From Lepus europaeus (Eukaryota; Chordata; Mammalia; Lagomorpha; Leporidae), in contig NC_084850.1 of assembly GCF_033115175.1 (NCBI RefSeq), positions 101,557,439 to 101,621,438 of the forward strand: a DNA stretch of 64,000 nt, in the 5' to 3' direction. The notes below the pieces were generated by a model, which worked only from the letters and a program-made list of their open reading frames with translations, was not told the DNA's origin and did no database searches. A program made the translations under genes and the position numbers. Of this stretch, positions 1 through 9,490 are shown piece by piece. Each line of letters starts with the position of its first letter. The first letter of the stretch is position 1.

Positions 1-1505
1 TACCTCATGTCCCAGAAACTAAGGATTGTTATATAAACGAGACAAAGATAGCCCACAGAAATTGACCCTTTACTGTTCACTTCCTCACATTAGGTTGAGA
101 CCATTAGCTCAAAGACTGCTGGAGACAAATTCAAATTTATCCACATCCAATTGCTTTACATATAGCCCCAAATAATATCTTTAGGCATTTAGAGTGTGTC
201 AGCTTTGTATCCTTTTTGAAACTGTTTCTTCCATCTGCTACCTATAGATAAAACAAAGCCTGGGCTATAAAAGACCCCAAGCAGCTGCCACCCTTCTGAG
301 CTCCGACACCAAGACTCAGGATTCGCTATTGAGCTGCACCAATATCACCAGGCCTGTAACCACTTCTCCTGTCTCCAGTGAGAGCGACCCTGCCCTCTGC
401 CCTTGTAGGGCGGTGGTCCCATGCCACCACCTCAGGGTGTCAGCTGCTGGGGACTTTCCCTGGCAGGCAACCTGTCCCAGCATGGCACCCAAATGGCTCG
501 TTGTGAAAAATACTACACTTTTGTGTTGGTCAGCCTCAAAATCCTCAAATGTGCTGTATGGGGCAGTAAGGGTGAGATTTGTTGATTGATGGAGGAATTG
601 GCATGGGATCAACAAGGTTATCCTATTGACCTCTGCAGACTCCAAATTTGGACTAAGGTCATTAAGTGCTACTTAAAGTAGCTCAGGACACACAAGGAAG
701 TTGGCATTTCCACCCTTTCCAGACTCCAGCAGACAGGACGGTGATCCTGAATCCAACCACAGGGCCTGGGCTGGGCCCCACTCCAGGCTGCTTCTCCCCC
801 AAGACACCTCCTAGAGAGGAGGCAGACCCAGCTCCCCAGAGACCAGAGGGAGGGGAGGACCCTAGGGGGGTCTGGCGCCCTCTAGAGGAGCAGGCCGCAC
901 AGTGCCACCACGGTGATGGTGAGGACAGCCTCTCCTCTGCTCTCTGTGCTCAGAAACCCTGGAGACACCAAGGCCAGGGAGGGTCAGGAAGGTGAGGCCA
1001 TTTCTCACTTGGGGAAAGCGGCATGATCTAGCGCCCACCTTCAGGCCTCTCTCTGTAAGGACCCAGCACAGGAATCCAATGAAGCGAGGGGCAGCCGGGC
1101 GTTGAGAAGTCTGTGGCTAAGGGCTCGGGTGTGTGTCTCATACCCAGGAAATACTGCAGATTTTTCCTTTCCCCAGGCTCCTTAGAAATGTCACAGCCCT
1201 TTTGTGCTGCAGCTCTTACTGTTACAGCTCTTTCACCCTGCGGGGTGGCCTCACAACCAGGAAGAACGAAGAATGAAGCATGCACACCAGGAAGAATGAG
1301 CAAGCAAAGGAAGTGAACTAAGACGAGAGAAAGCTCCGGACCCGGAAGGCGCTGCCATGAAGGGCTGGAAGGAGGAGCTTTGATGTGATTCTAAATGAGG
1401 AAGTTTGTCTGAATGGCCGAGGGATATGCTAATGAAGCATTCAACAGGAGCCAACCAAGGACTGACTTCAGAGCAGCCCGTTATGCATAAAAGTTCACAG
1501 AATGT
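1..1505. other. Unassigned sequence at the left edge
   Basis: I recognise no gene here. Short open frames exist on both strands, but none has a known domain and they overlap one another. Bases 1-640 have a TATA-like core followed by C-rich sequence, which could be an old LTR or leader. Bases 750-1000 are GC-rich. An octamer-like ATGCTAAT sits near 1427. Confidence 0.4.
265..274 (+). promoter_or_regulatory. TATA-box-like motif
   Basis: CTATAAAAGA in a GC-rich setting, about 30 bases upstream of CTGAGCTCC. This resembles the core promoter of a retroviral LTR. There is no matching polyadenylation signal or second LTR to confirm it, so it may be fortuitous. Confidence 0.3.
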
Positions 1506-1751
1506 TGGGGTTGGCACTATGGCTTAGCGGTAGAAGCCACCATCTGCATTGCCAGCATCCTATATAGGTGCTGGTTTGAGTCCTGGTGAGCTTCTCCACT
1601 TCCGATCCAGCTCTCTGCTATGGCCTGGGAAAGCAGTAGAAGATGGCCCAAGTCCTTGGGCCCCTGCACCCGTGTGGGAGATCCCAAGGAGGCTCCTGCT
1701 TCCAGGCTCCAGCCATTGAAGTCAATTGGGGAGTGAGCCAGCAGAAGGAAG

Positions 1752-1841
1752 ACCTCTCTCTCTCTCTCTCTCTCCCTCTCCCTCTCCCTCACCCTCTCCT
1801 TCTCTCTGTGAAAGAGTTATACAGAGTTACACAGAGAGAAA

Positions 1842-1899
<58 letters not shown>
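1752..1899. repeat. (CT)n followed by (GA)n microsatellite
   Basis: CT repeat at about 1752-1805 and GA repeat at about 1843-1899. They come from the 3' regions of the two head-to-head SINEs and are self-complementary. Confidence 0.9.
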
Positions 1900-1902
<3 letters not shown>

Positions 1903-2155
1903 CATATCCGCTGGTTAACTCCCCAGATGACCACAATGGCTGGAGCTGCACCAATCCGAATCCAGGAGCCAGGAGTATTCTCCAGGTCTTCCCATGCTGG
2001 TGCAGAGGTCCAAGGACTTGGGTCATCTTCCACTGCTTTCCCAGACTGCTGCAGAGAGCTGGGTTGGAAGTGCAGCAGCCAGGACTCGAACCGGTGCGTA
2101 CATGGGATGCCTGCACTGCAGGCAGTGGCTTTATCCATTATGCCACAGTGCCAGC
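1816..2155 (-). mobile_element. C-type SINE, minus strand, nested in the previous one
   Basis: Reverse-complement C SINE inserted in the 3' part of the plus copy, so the two form an inverted repeat with arms of about 300 bases. Its polypurine stretch (GA)n at 1843-1899 faces the (CT)n of the outer copy. Confidence 0.85.
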
Positions 2156-2215
2156 CTCTACATAAATAAATCTTAAAAAAAAAAAAAAGAAAATGAAAAA
2201 AAAATTTACAGAATG

Positions 2216-2400
2216 CTCAACCAAGTCAGAGGTGGGCAAGATGTTGGGCAGACACAACATCTGGTGATTCTTTGTATGTGTTTCCCCCCTCTCTCAGGGC
2301 TCCTGGCGGTTCCATCATGTATGTTTCTTCCTTTCGTTTCCAGGGCCCCTGCAGTCCCTATCACTAGGGCCTGGCCTTGTAGTATGTCAGGTTAAGTTGT
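2216..2400. other. Unassigned sequence
   Basis: Between two SINEs. I recognise no gene, RNA or repeat here. Confidence 0.4.
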
Positions 2401-2685
2401 CACTTGTGACTCCAGTATCCCATATGACCATGTTACAGTCCTGGCTGCTCCACTTCCGATCTAACTCCCTGCTAATGTGCCCGAGAAGGCATCAGGAGAT
2501 GGCCCAAGTGCTTGGTTCCCAGCCACCCCCATGGGAGACCTGGATGGAACTGCAAACTCCTGGCCTAGCCTGACCCAATCCCAGCTATTGTGGGCATTGA
2601 GGGAGTGAACCAGTGGATAGAAGCTTTCTCTGTCTCTCCCTGTCTCTGTCTCTCTCTGTTAAAGAAACGAAACAAATCAAAAGAA
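2401..2685 (+). mobile_element. Old C-type SINE, plus strand
   Basis: Diverged copy with the GATGGCCCAAGTGCTTGG block, GGAGTGAACCAGTGG and a CT-rich end. Head and tail are degraded and no target-site duplication is visible. Confidence 0.75.
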
Positions 2686-3210
2686 AAGGGAGTGTCAAGA
2701 TCGGTCAGACTGCAGGGTATAAATCCTTCACTCCAAGCCTGGTAACATACACTGTCTCAGTGGTCACTTACAAGCACCCTGCCAAGCACGTTCTAAATCC
2801 CCAGAACAATACATAGTCCAGGAGCACCCCTGCCCTTTCTGCTCTTGCTATTTCATGGTCAGCAGCTAGGGCTGACTTCCTGTGTCCCCTGCTCCCCCTT
2901 AGAGTGGTCAACAGTTACTGCTCAGATTCGTTCGCATGCCTGTTCCTGGTTGTCATCCATCCCTTCCTGACCAGAGCTTAGAAGGCCCTGCCTGCGGGCC
3001 AGACAGGCTGAGTCTCTTAACCAGCCCCGCCCCAGCCTGCTGCCTGGCAAGGCTGAAAACCTATCTCACTGTGCTGTCCTTCCTAAGGACAAATACCTTT
3101 CTGCCTTGACTCGTTGTCTCGGCGCCTTCTGTGCACCAACATCTTAATCCCAACCCTTGGTACCAAAACCTGGGAAGGCGACTCCCAGGCGGCCGGTCCA
3201 CGGGAACCGC
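2686..3210. other. Unassigned sequence
   Basis: C-rich stretch with no gene or repeat I can name. It runs into the tandem repeat beside the LTR at 3390, so part may be ERV-derived. Confidence 0.4.
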
Positions 3211-3320
3211 CGCGTCTCCTTGCTCCTTGGACTCGTCACACTCCTGGGACATGAAGTGAGCCACGTCTCTTTGCTCCTTAGACTTGTCACGTTAGTCACA
3301 CCCCTGGGACATGAGGCAAG
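3211..3320. repeat. Two imperfect tandem units of about 50-60 bp
   Basis: Unit 1 (3211-3261) and unit 2 (3262-3320) share TTTGCTCCTT(G/A)GACT(C/T)GTCAC and CCTGGGACATGA. Unit 2 has a few extra bases (GTTAGTCAC) in the middle. They lie just beyond the U5 end of a minus-strand LTR and could be its leader. Confidence 0.7.
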
Positions 3321-3389
3321 TTCTGCTGAGTCCTGTCCAGAGGGCCTGGCCGCATTTCTACTCCAGCCACCACCCAAAGATCTTAGCAC

Positions 3390-3880
3390 TGTTACCGGAG
3401 AAGCGAAGGGTCCTAGCCTTCACGCAAGAAAGAATTCAGGCGTGAGACAGAGAGCAGGGGAAAGCCACATAGCGAGGTTTATTAGGGCAGGGACATCCAT
3501 GAGAACGGATGGGCACCTCTCCAGACAGGACCTGAGAGGCAGTGCCTAGTGCACATTTAGGCTGGGGCTTTTAAGGGGATGGGTCTTGCCTTCCCTCCCC
3601 CTCTCCTTCTTCTCCCAGAACAAAGGACTTGCTGAAGGTAAATATGAAAAATTCCTTTCTGAGTTTTTTTCCCATTGAAGTTACCAGACAGGGGAAGCCT
3701 GGCTGGCGTCGCCCGGCCTTAGAGGAAGGATGGCTATCAGGTAGAAGGGGCAGGACCCCTGGAAGGTCATCAGGATCGGGCAGGGCGTTTGAAATGCAAA
3801 TACTGGGCTGCACCTGGAAGGTTATCGGGATGACTGAGATACCACTGTAGATGTCAATTCCTTAGGCCTTTGTCACACAC
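3390..3880 (-). mobile_element. Class I ERV-type LTR, minus strand
   Basis: Read on the minus strand it has LTR order: a U3, a TATA-like TTAAAAG (near 3570), the polyadenylation signal AATAAA in CCTAATAAACCTCGC (3475-3488), then a U5-like block with GCCTGAATTCTTTCTTGCGTG (3424-3444) ending in CA near 3390. This U5 style is typical of class I ERVs. The U3 boundary is uncertain. I see no matching internal region in this orientation, so it is probably a solo or truncated LTR. Confidence 0.6.
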
Positions 3881-4168
3881 ACATAAGCTCATTTCTGACT
3901 TCCCACCTAACAGCACTAGGTCAAGTTCCCTCCTCTGGCCTGGGAAACTGTCCCTTCTGGCCAGAGCCCAACTGTGGGGAGGCCTGGAGTTAAGAGATGG
4001 TCTCTGTTTTCAGGTGCAGAAGGAGATCTGGGGACGCCTGTGTCTCTCCCTCCTTTCCATTTTGTGACCCTCTGGAATGCACCTCCATTACTTTCCACGT
4101 GGGAAACTCACCCTCCCAACCACCTAAGGATTCACACCTTAGATATCTCCTTCATAACCTTAGGACCC

Positions 4169-4508
4169 AGGGCTGGTGCTGTGGTGTGGCCGGTAAAGCC
4201 GCCGCTTGCAGTGCGGGCATACCATACGGGCACCGGTTCGAATACCGGCTGTTCCACTTGCGATCCAGCTCTCTGCTGTGGCCTGGGAAAGCAGTAGAAG
4301 ATGACCCAAGTTCTTGGACTCCTGCATCCACGTGGCAGACCCAGAAAAAGCTCTTGGCTCCTGGTTTCGGATCATCACAGCTCCTGCCGTTGCAGCCAAC
4401 TGGGGAGTAAACCAGCAGATGGAAGACCTCCTCTCTCTCTGCCTCTCCTTCTCTCTGTGTGTAACTCTGACTTTCAAATAAATAAATCTTTAAAAAAAAA
4501 ACTAAAAA
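4169..4508 (+). mobile_element. C-type SINE with perfect 15-bp target-site duplication
   Basis: Complete copy from GGGCTGGTGCTGTGG to AAATAAATAAATCTTT plus A-run. It is flanked by ATAACCTTAGGACCC at 4154-4168 and 4509-4523. Confidence 0.95.
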
Positions 4509-4610
4509 ATAACCTTAGGACCCCCATATCCACAAGGAGAAAATAAAGCCTAAGAGACTCATCTTTTTCTGCAATTTGGTTTGGCCACAGTATAAAACAG
4601 ATAATAACAG

Positions 4611-4970
4611 GCCGGCGCTGCGGCTCACTAGGCTAATCCTCCGCCTTGCGGCGCCGGCACACTGGGTTCTAGTCCCGGTCAGGGCACCGATCCTGTCCCG
4701 GTTGCCCCTCTTCCAGGCCAGCTCTCTGCTGTGGCCAGGGAGTGCAGTGGAGGATGGCCCAAGTCCTTGGGCCCTGCACCCCATGGGAGACCAGGAGAAG
4801 CACCTGGCTCCTGCCATCGGATCGGCGCGGCGCACCGGCCGCAGCGCGCCTACCGCGGCGGCCATTGGAGGGTGAACCAACGGCAAAAAGGAAGACCTTT
4901 CTCTCTGTCTCTCTCTCACTGTCCACTCTGCCTGTCAAAAAAATAAAAAATAAAAAAAAATAAAAATAAA
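4611..4970 (+). mobile_element. GC-headed C SINE subfamily, plus strand
   Basis: Young-looking copy with a GCCGGCGCTGCGGCTCACTA head (A-box region), B-box GGTTCTAGTCCCGG, the GCGCGGCG-rich middle, and TGCCTGTC plus A-rich tail with interspersed T. The duplication ACAGATAATAACAG lies on both sides (4597-4610 and 4973-4986). Confidence 0.95.
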
Positions 4971-4986
4971 AAACAGATAATAACAG

Positions 4987-5584
4987 TCAGTAGTCCTAAA
5001 ATGGGAACTTTAACCCCCAAATGCTCCAAGACTTAGCCTCATCAATCACAGTGGGACATGGTCTGGGCTCCCCATGTTCAGTTCACACATCCTCTTTCTC
5101 CATAACGCCCTTCATTCTGTCAGTTACGCTCCAGCTATTAGATTCCCCCTCTTAGGGAAAGACCAAAGTTCGAACCACGGAGCCCTGAAGTCCGAGCCTG
5201 ACTTTGGTACTGCCGCCTATGTCCCTGCCACCTCTTCCTCCTCCTCACGCCACCTCGACACGCTCAGAAATCTTCCTCTCCTTCCACACCATCTTCTCCG
5301 TTGCACGGCTCTCAGCTTTCAGCCCGTTGCTAAGATTCCCGCCTGCCCTGGCAGGTGTATGCTCTCCATTAAACTCTGTCAACTTGCTTTCCCCAGTCTG
5401 CATTACTGGGCACACACTCTGATTCCATCTGGAGAGATGCGCATCCGTTCTCTCAGATACCCTGACCCATTAACCTTGCTTGCTTGCTTACCACTACTCT
5501 GGGTCTCATGCCTGAATCGTTTCCTACACGTAGACAAAAAGACCTCTGATAAGCCATCTTTGGTAACACTGTTGATAAAGCCAA
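4987..5584 (+). mobile_element. Possible 5' LTR region of the plus-strand ERV
   Basis: Pyrimidine-rich sequence with ATTAAA-type signals near 5370 and a U5-like block GGTCTCATGCCTGAATCGTT (5501-5520), which resembles the U5 of the LTR at 3390. It is followed 3' by leader-like sequence and gag remnants on the same strand. LTR borders, TATA box and primer-binding site are not clear. A 174-codon open frame spans it, but I see no known domain in it. Confidence 0.4.
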
Positions 5585-6234
5585 CCAGGAGAAAATGAGA
5601 CCAATCACTAATTTAGGGTTCACAACGCTTTGCTAAAGTAAGATTATGAACCTGTTTCCTACCTTCTCCTCCAAAATTCAAAAACTGCTTTACATTAACG
5701 ATGAGTTAAAATGCTGTCTGTTCTTGCAAAAGATGATTTCTCTTAATTTAGAGGCATTACAGGAGTGTTTCAGGGTGCAAGTTAAAGGAATTAGTAGGTA
5801 GGAGAGACAATTGTGGAGAAAGTTATAAACAGAACAATGCATTCTTGGTGACAAAAGGTTAAAAAAGAAAATTTTTAATAAAAAGATTTTTATATACAAA
5901 CAAAACTGAGGAAATAACTGTGTTGTAGAAGGTTTGTGACTGTTAACTGTTGTGTGAGATAAGGATGGATGAGACTTAAAGGAAATTATTTAAAGTTAGA
6001 TCTTGTCTTAAACGTCCAGTTAACAGGGTTATCTGACTTGCTACCTCTTTGTCTCCTGAAGTAATGTCTCACAGGTTGATGTCACCTGCTGATCTCTTTA
6101 ATCAAGGTTTTTCTGTTTCTGTAACTAACCTAGGTAATGAAAATGTTATCTGTTTCAGGACAGCTTTCTCTTGTTTTCTGTTATATTGTTGACCCTTAAT
6201 TACTTAGGAAAGCTGAGCCTTAAAAGACCTACCA
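5585..6234 (+). other. Leader-like region between LTR and gag
   Basis: AT-rich sequence without long frames. Its position suggests an ERV leader. I recognise no packaging or coding motif. Confidence 0.35.
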
Positions 6235-6477
6235 GGGCTGGCGCTGTGGTGCAGCGGGTTAACGCCCTGGCATCACATATGGGTGCTGGTTCAAGACCCG
6301 GCTGCTCCACTTCCAATCCAGATCTCTGTGTGGACTGGGAAAGCAGTAGAAGATGGCCCAAGTCCTTGTGCCCTTGCACCCACATGGGAGACCCAGAGGA
6401 AGCTCCTGGCTCCTGGCTTCAGATTGGCACAGCACTGGCTGTTGTGGCTAATTGGGGAGTGAACCATTGGATAGAAG

Positions 6478-6531
<54 letters not shown>

Positions 6532-6580
6532 ATGTGTGTGTGTGTAACTCTGACTTTCAAATAAATAAATCTTTTTTTAG
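6235..6580 (+). mobile_element. C-type SINE inside the ERV
   Basis: Complete copy with a long (CT)n(TG)n stretch (6480-6545). Flanks share AGACCTAC (near 6225 and 6582). Confidence 0.9.
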
Positions 6581-6898
6581 AAGACCTACTAAATGGTTTT
6601 AAACCCCTGACAATATATTAAAGTTCCAAACTAAGTCTTTTGATCTTGAGGCATCTAGGAGGATTACTGGAACTCTCAGAGGGTAAGACTCTCAATGGGG
6701 GTAAAACTTTTTAAATTAAATTGTGTAAAGTACACTGTAATATTATCAAAGGATGCCAAACTCATGGCGTGCTTATACAAAGATCTGGTGTTTTGCACCC
6801 TGGGATCAATGGGACAGAACTCCAGATGGACTGCCCCACCCCGCCACAGCTTTATGTTCGTTGTCTGATGACTGAGTGTAGCAAAAATGTATGCTCCT
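6581..6898 (+). other. Probable 5' gag or leader remnant of the ERV
   Basis: Sits between two SINEs and upstream of recognisable capsid sequence. No domain can be read. Confidence 0.35.
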
Positions 6899-7218
6899 GG
6901 GGCCAGTGCTGTGGTATAGCAGCTAAAGCCGCCACCTGCAGTGCCGGCATCCCATATGGGTACTGGTTTGGGTCCAGGCTGCTCCAATTCTAATCCAGCT
7001 CTCTGCTGTACCCTGGAAAAGCAGAAGATGGCCCAAGTCGTTGGGCCCCTGCACCCACGTGGGAAGATACAGAGGAGGCTCCTGGCTCCTGGCTCCAGAT
7101 CGGCACACTCCAGCCATTGCGGCCAATTGGGGAATGAACCAAGTGATGGAAGACCTCTCTCTCTGCCTTTCCTTCTGTGTGTGTGTAACTCTTTCAAATA
7201 AATAAATCTTTAAATAAA
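6899..7218 (+). mobile_element. C-type SINE inside the ERV
   Basis: Complete copy ending in AAATAAATAAATCTTTAAAT. Diverged flanking repeat around TATGCTC (6890s and 7222-7230). Confidence 0.9.
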
Positions 7219-7386
7219 AACATATGCTCTCTCCTCAAACCTCTGTCTGACCAGGGCCTGATGGACACTGAGACAGGGAGCCACTGCCCACCCCACCACA
7301 TCCCCATTCCTGCTCAACCCTACCCCCCCCCCCCTTCCTCCATACTGCCTGCGCACTCCCAGCAACTGCCCCCAGCAGATTCGGGG

Positions 7387-7433
7387 GAGCCTTCCTGAAT
7401 CCCTGAGCTCTGTTGAGGCCATGCTGGCCATGC
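7387..7433 (+). repeat. 47-bp direct repeat, copy 1 (upstream of capsid)
   Basis: Matches 8183-8229 with one mismatch (T at 7396, C at 8192). Copy 2 lies in the nucleocapsid coding region and supplies the CxxC of the second zinc knuckle, so copy 1 is probably the derived one. Confidence 0.9.
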
Positions 7434-7439
7434 TCACCC

Positions 7440-8040
7440 CTACCACCCATCCCTATCTTTCCTCTTTGTGAGGTGCCTGCTGCTGAGGGTGTTGTCCATG
7501 TCCATGTCCCTTTCTCCTTTTCTGATCTGGCTCGAGCTGAAAAGCACCGAGGTTCCTACAGCACGGAGTCTGCCCAACACACAAGGGAATTCTTGCACCT
7601 CACCCACACCTGTGACCTCACCCAGCAGGAGGTTTATGCTACTCTTTCCTCTTCCCCATACCTAGAGAGAAAGGCCCATAGCGGGGCTGCTGCCATGGCC
7701 TTTGCAGACTCCTTACACACACCTAACAACACTCTGTTAGAACAGACACAGTTCCTAAGGACCCCAAAGGGAACTATGATAACATTTTAAACATCACTTT
7801 ACAAAGCCTTGATGAAAACCCTGAAACTTTTATGGACTGACTCAGAGGCCCTCCTCAAATACAGCAACTTAGACCCAGGGTTGGAGGTAGAGAGTCTCTA
7901 CTTCCACACTCTTTTTATTTCACTGGCATCCCCAGATATTACCAAAAAAAAGCTCCTTAAATTAAAGACAAGCCCCAGACCCAACAAAAGGATCTCAGAA
8001 AAGCTGCCTTTGGGGTCTTTAATACATTAGACAAATCTAA
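7440..8040 (+). pseudogene. gag: ERV gag capsid remnant
   Basis: The translation of about 7470-7790 shows a class I ERV capsid pattern: a HVPFSFSDLARAEK-like segment, then a stretch around EFLHLTHTCDLTQQEVY. The next frame (7809-8030) carries a KYSNLDPGLE-like segment and a C-terminal capsid helix region. Capsid would form the virion core. Here the frame breaks at about 7790 and no open gag remains. The nucleocapsid follows directly. The family was recognised by pattern; a profile search was not run. Confidence 0.75.
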
Positions 8041-8148
8041 AACTCAAAAGCTAAAAGGAGAGCAGACTATATACCAGCTACCTGCTTGCACACTTAAAGA
8101 GGGCCATAAAATACCCCTGCTCAGCACCCTTCTAAGCCCCTGGGGCCT

Positions 8149-8259
8149 TGCTTCAAGTGTGGCAAGGAAGAACACTGGGCAAGAGCCTTCCCGAATCCCT
8201 GAGCTCTGTTGAGGCCATGCTGGCCATGCGGGGACAGGGGACACTGGAAATCTGAGTGC
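8149..8259 (+). pseudogene. gag: ERV nucleocapsid zinc knuckles (one broken, one intact)
   Basis: First knuckle: C-x2-C-x4-H from 8149, with Phe (TTC, 8188-8190) where the fourth ligand Cys is expected. Second knuckle: C-W-P-C-G-D-R-G-H-W-K-S-E-C at 8218-8259, a full CCHC pattern. The two are in the same frame but separated by an in-frame TGA at 8200-8202. In a working virus this domain binds the RNA genome. Here it is dead. Confidence 0.8.
8183..8229 (+). repeat. 47-bp direct repeat, copy 2 (nucleocapsid)
   Basis: Partner of 7387-7433, 796 bases downstream of it. It fits the expected reading through the knuckle linker and is taken as the source copy. Confidence 0.9.
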
Positions 8260-8379
8260 TCCCACCTCTCTGGAGGCTGAGTCACTCCCTCCAAGCCCAA
8301 TCTAGAGCCAGGATTGTCCTTTCATGAGTGCCTTGGACTGGCTGCCAAGGACTGACAAGGCCCAGGTTTGAAGGCCCCC

Positions 8380-8582
8380 ATCACTGCCATCACCAGTGCA
8401 GAAGCCAGGGTGTGTCTCACAAGCCAGTTTATGTCTTTTTGGATATGGGGGCAACTTACAGGAATATGTGCGACCTTTAGTCCTTCCTCTCTAGATATTA
8501 TTGGAGATAGTGGCCAGATTTCACAGCCACTCAATACTCAACCTCTTATTTGCTCAAAAGGATCTATAATCTTCACTCACAG
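8380..8582 (+). pseudogene. pro: ERV protease remnant
   Basis: The frame V-Y-V-F-L-D-M-G-A-T-Y-R covers the retroviral aspartic protease active site (Asp codon 8442-8444). The usual D-T/S-G triad reads D-M-G (ATG at 8445-8447), which should inactivate the enzyme. The domain is cut by a minus-strand SINE at 8584 and seems to continue after 8937. Confidence 0.65.
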
Positions 8583-8583
8583 C

Positions 8584-8639
8584 TTTTTTTTTTAAGATTT
8601 ATTTTCTTTATTTGAAAGTCAGATTTACACAGAGAGAGG

Positions 8640-8676
<37 letters not shown>

Positions 8677-8936
8677 ATTCTCCATCTGCTGGTTCACTCC
8701 TCAATTGGCCACAACAGCAGGAGCTTAGCCTATCCAAAGCCAGGAGCCAGGAGCTTCTTCTGGGTCTCCCACGTGGGAGCAGGAGCCCAAGGACTTGGGC
8801 CATCTTCTGCTGCGTTCCCAGACCAAAGCAGGGAGCTGGATTGGAAGAGGAGCCTCCAGGTCTCAAACAAGCGCCCATGTGGGATGCTGGCGCTTCTGGC
8901 CAGGGTGTTAACCCGCTGTGCCACAGCACCGGCCCC
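8584..8936 (-). mobile_element. C-type SINE, minus strand, inserted in the ERV protease region
   Basis: Starts with a T-run and TTAAGATTTATTTTC, has (GA)n near 8640-8670, and ends CCACAGCACCGGCCCC. Flanks share TCACAG(C/T)TTTT (about 8577 and 8939). Confidence 0.9.
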
Positions 8937-9490
8937 TAGTCACAGTTTTCTTATCTTACCTGCCTGTCCAACTCTGCTCCTTGGGTGGGCATATTGACTA
9001 AGCTATACTCCATCATTACCCAACAATCCTCAGACCCTCACCTACCCTCTCTCCTGTTACTAGCCCCCTCTCTCAAGACTCGAAACCTCACACGACAGTC
9101 GGGTATTCTTTCCTGCAGGTAGACCCCTTTGTCTGGGACACTGGACACCATTTGGTTGCCTTTTACCTCAACCACATAAAGATATCCCTCAAGGACCCCT
9201 CGTTCCCCAACAATCCTCAATACCCCCTCAACCCACAAGCCTTCCATGGGCTTTGCCCTACAATCACTAGACTGATGTCAGCAGGACTACTTCAGCCAAC
9301 TCACTCCCCTTACAATATCCCTATTCTTCCTGTCAAAAAGCCTGATGGAACATACTGTTGGGTCCAGGATTTATGTGTCATAAATGTGGCTACACTCCCT
9401 GCAGTGCCAACTGTCCCTGTACCACACATTCTCCTCTCCTTTATTCGCACACACTACTCACTTCACTGTCACAGACCTCAAAGTGGCCCC
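8937..9490 (+). pseudogene. pol: ERV pol remnant: start of reverse transcriptase
   Basis: In the frame from about 9125, residues N-N-P-Q-Y-P-L, then a THSPYNIPILPVKKPDGTY stretch (about 9298-9354), then QDL and VIN match the N-terminal fingers region of class I ERV reverse transcriptase. After about 9465 the match continues only in another frame (FTVTDLK near 9462-9482) and then stops. The YxDD catalytic motif is not found, so the polymerase is truncated or scrambled. Bases 8937-9120 probably encode the protease-RT linker. Confidence 0.75.

Larger units (their letters stand above)
1506..2204 (+). mobile_element. C-type SINE, plus strand, interrupted by a minus-strand copy
   Basis: Typical lagomorph C SINE. 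It has a tRNA-like head with the TGGTTTGAGTCCTGG B-box region, a body with the conserved GATGGCCCAAGTCCTTGGGC block, and a (CT)n stretch. Its tail (AAATAAATCTTA plus A-run) is displaced to 2160-2186 because a second SINE landed in it. Diverged target-site duplications TTCACAGAATG (1495-1505) and TTTACAGAATG (2205-2215) enclose the whole composite. Confidence 0.85.

Noticed and set aside
316..645. 109-codon minus-strand frame and 86-codon plus-strand frame at the same place
   Set aside because: They overlap in opposite strands, have no family match, and lie beside a TATA-like motif that may be LTR-derived.
1517..2169. Open frames rich in Arg-Glu or Ser-Leu on both strands
   Set aside because: They are translations of the (GA)n and (CT)n runs in SINEs. 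The same applies to many frames across the window (for example 4515-4919, 23545-23940, 25621-25824, 37656-38034).
5074..5598. 174-codon plus-strand frame
   Set aside because: Lies in a pyrimidine-rich region that looks like an LTR. No protein family recognised.
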